Shown here piece by piece: positions 5,703 to 6,632 of a stretch of 6,632 nucleotides of DNA (its first letter is position 1; every line of letters begins with the position of its first letter). Under the pieces are notes generated by a model. That model searched no databases. It was not told the origin of the DNA and worked only from the letters and a program-made list of their open reading frames with translations. A program made the translations under genes and the position numbers. The DNA is from an uncultured Sutterella sp. (lineage in GTDB: Bacteria; Pseudomonadota; Gammaproteobacteria; Burkholderiales; Burkholderiaceae_F): the NCBI GenBank assembly GCA_905192805.1, contig CAJJMF010000140.1:1-6632 (forward strand), in the 5' to 3' direction.

Positions 5703-6560
5703 ATGTTTGAACGAGCAAAAGAACTCATCGATACGATTATGACCCGTGACCCTGCTGCACGATCCAAGTGGGAAGTCATCTTTTCTTACCCGGGATTTCA
5801 TGCGGTCTTGATTCACCAAGTCTCGAGCTGGTGTTGGCTTCAGGGGTGGTTCTCGTTTGCCCGTTTTATCTCGCATGTGGGACGTTTTTTAACTGGAATC
5901 GAAATCCACCCCGGCGCCAAAATTGGCCGCCGTGTGTTTATTGACCACGGGATGGGGGTAGTGATTGGGGAAACGGCCGAAGTCGGAGACGATTGCACGC
6001 TCTACCACGGCGTCACTTTAGGGGGTACGTTACTCACTGAAGGGAAGAAACGTCATCCCACCTTAGTTAATGGCGTGATTGTCGGTGCGGGGGCTCAGGT
6101 GTTAGGGGCTTTCGTGGTGGGTGACAATGCGCGTATTGGTTCCAATGCCGTTGTGTTAAAAGCCGTTGAACCCGGCGCTACCGTGGTGGGGGTGCCTGGA
6201 CGGGTTGTTGGTCAAACGAAACGCGAACAAGATGAACCGCCCAAATTTGAAGCCTACGCGGTGGATAAGGATGAGGTCGACCCGTATGTGGTGGCCATCA
6301 AAGAGCTGGCGCGTGTCACTGGTGAGCAAAATGCGGTGATTCAGCAACTCAATGCCCAAATTCGTGAGCTAGGTGGGCAAGGAGTGGACGCCCTTCCGAA
6401 AATTAATCAGCGTAATTTAGGGGTACCCACACGTCGCGCGCGTCACCATCGCCAAAAGCGTGATGAGCGTCCCAATAATGATGCGAAGTCCGTCTCACCG
6501 TCGGAGACGCCCGCAACATCGAACGCCCGCCGTAGTGGCCGTCGTCGTTCCCATAATTAG
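5703..6560 (+). CDS. cysE: Serine O-acetyltransferase CysE (short-N-terminus type) with basic C-terminal tail
   Basis: Transfers acetyl from acetyl-CoA to L-serine, giving O-acetylserine, the committed step of cysteine synthesis. The protein is 285 aa. Residues 1-60 are a short helical region; about 66-168 are a left-handed beta-helix of hexapeptide repeats, with catalytic H82 in IDHGMG and E67 where E. coli has D143. HGVTLGG and GVPGR (163-167) are hallmark motifs. Residues about 195-223 look like a coiled coil, and 243-285 form an Arg/His/Ser-rich tail ending SHN. The N-terminal domain is much shorter than in E. coli CysE (about 66 versus 140 residues before the helix). The ATG at 5703 begins MFERAKEL, as in betaproteobacterial relatives. 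An in-frame ATG at 5604, 3 bases after the trmJ stop, would add 33 non-conserved residues. No strong Shine-Dalgarno is visible. The trmJ-cysE order often precedes iscR, which is beyond the window. Confidence 0.94.
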   Translation: MFERAKELIDTIMTRDPAARSKWEVIFSYPGFHAVLIHQVSSWCWLQGWFSFARFISHVGRFLTGIEIHPGAKIGRRVFIDHGMGVVIGETAEVGDDCTLYHGVTLGGTLLTEGKKRHPTLVNGVIVGAGAQVLGAFVVGDNARIGSNAVVLKAVEPGATVVGVPGRVVGQTKREQDEPPKFEAYAVDKDEVDPYVVAIKELARVTGEQNAVIQQLNAQIRELGGQGVDALPKINQRNLGVPTRRARHHRQKRDERPNNDAKSVSPSETPATSNARRSGRRRSHN

Positions 6561-6632
6561 GCCTTTTAGCTAGTACAACCCCGAAACTCATATTGCTCCC
6601 ACCACAGGCCAGTGTGAGTTGCTTGCCATCGA
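6561..6632. other. Unassigned right end after cysE
   Basis: These 72 bases hold no supported gene, and no clear hairpin with a T run follows cysE. Two minus-strand frames enter open from the right edge; one closes at a stop about 20 bases past cysE. A convergent minus-strand gene ending here can therefore be neither shown nor excluded. Confidence 0.5.

Noticed and set aside
6403..6632. Minus-strand frame open from the right edge through the cysE 3' end, with an ATG at 6589-6591 preceded by GGGAG
   Set aside because: Most of it is antisense to the repetitive Arg codons of the CysE tail, which easily stay open on the other strand. The encoded peptide is not recognisable. The Shine-Dalgarno-like match alone is not enough.

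Overview
The window looks like a chromosomal housekeeping segment from a proteobacterium, most likely a betaproteobacterium of moderate GC. The evidence is the suhB<-/->trmJ->cysE gene order, which is familiar from beta- and gammaproteobacteria; a short-type serine acetyltransferase starting MFERAKEL with a GIEIHPGA motif; and a 5S rRNA 3' end reading GTGAAAGTAGG. A Burkholderiales relative such as Sutterellaceae would fit, but that is a guess without a database search. I see no mobile element, CRISPR array, phage gene or tRNA.

Layout. Bases 1-34 are the 3' end of a 5S rRNA gene on the + strand, followed by a strong rho-independent terminator (46-80) that closes an rRNA operon. A second terminator (110-146) faces it and ends a minus-strand gene for a GntR/FCD-family regulator (166-852). 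That regulator has a recognisable sigma70-type promoter (928-956), and its -35 lies inside a perfect 14-bp palindrome (948-961), a good candidate for its own operator. Seven bases beyond the palindrome comes the stop of mutS (968-3628, minus), a full-length DNA mismatch sensor. Upstream of mutS is suhB (3723-4538, minus), an inositol-monophosphatase-family protein, separated from mutS by an intrinsic terminator (3659-3698). A 261-bp divergent spacer (4539-4799) separates suhB from trmJ (4800-5600, plus; tRNA Cm32/Um32 methyltransferase). After a 102-bp spacer with small inverted and direct repeats comes cysE (5703-6560, plus; serine O-acetyltransferase). The last 72 bases hold nothing I can assign.

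How the genes relate. TrmJ modifies tRNA, SuhB in enterobacteria joins the Nus/boxA antitermination complex on rRNA, CysE makes O-acetylserine for cysteine synthesis, and MutS guards replication fidelity. The trmJ-cysE pair often precedes the isc iron-sulfur cluster operon, so iscR may lie just beyond the right edge, but it is not visible here. The regulator next to the rRNA operon has no obvious target other than itself.

I do not see a new biological system. The points most worth checking are the regulator's operator-promoter overlap and altered FCD metal site, the terminator in front of mutS with no clear promoter after it, and the long basic tail of CysE.
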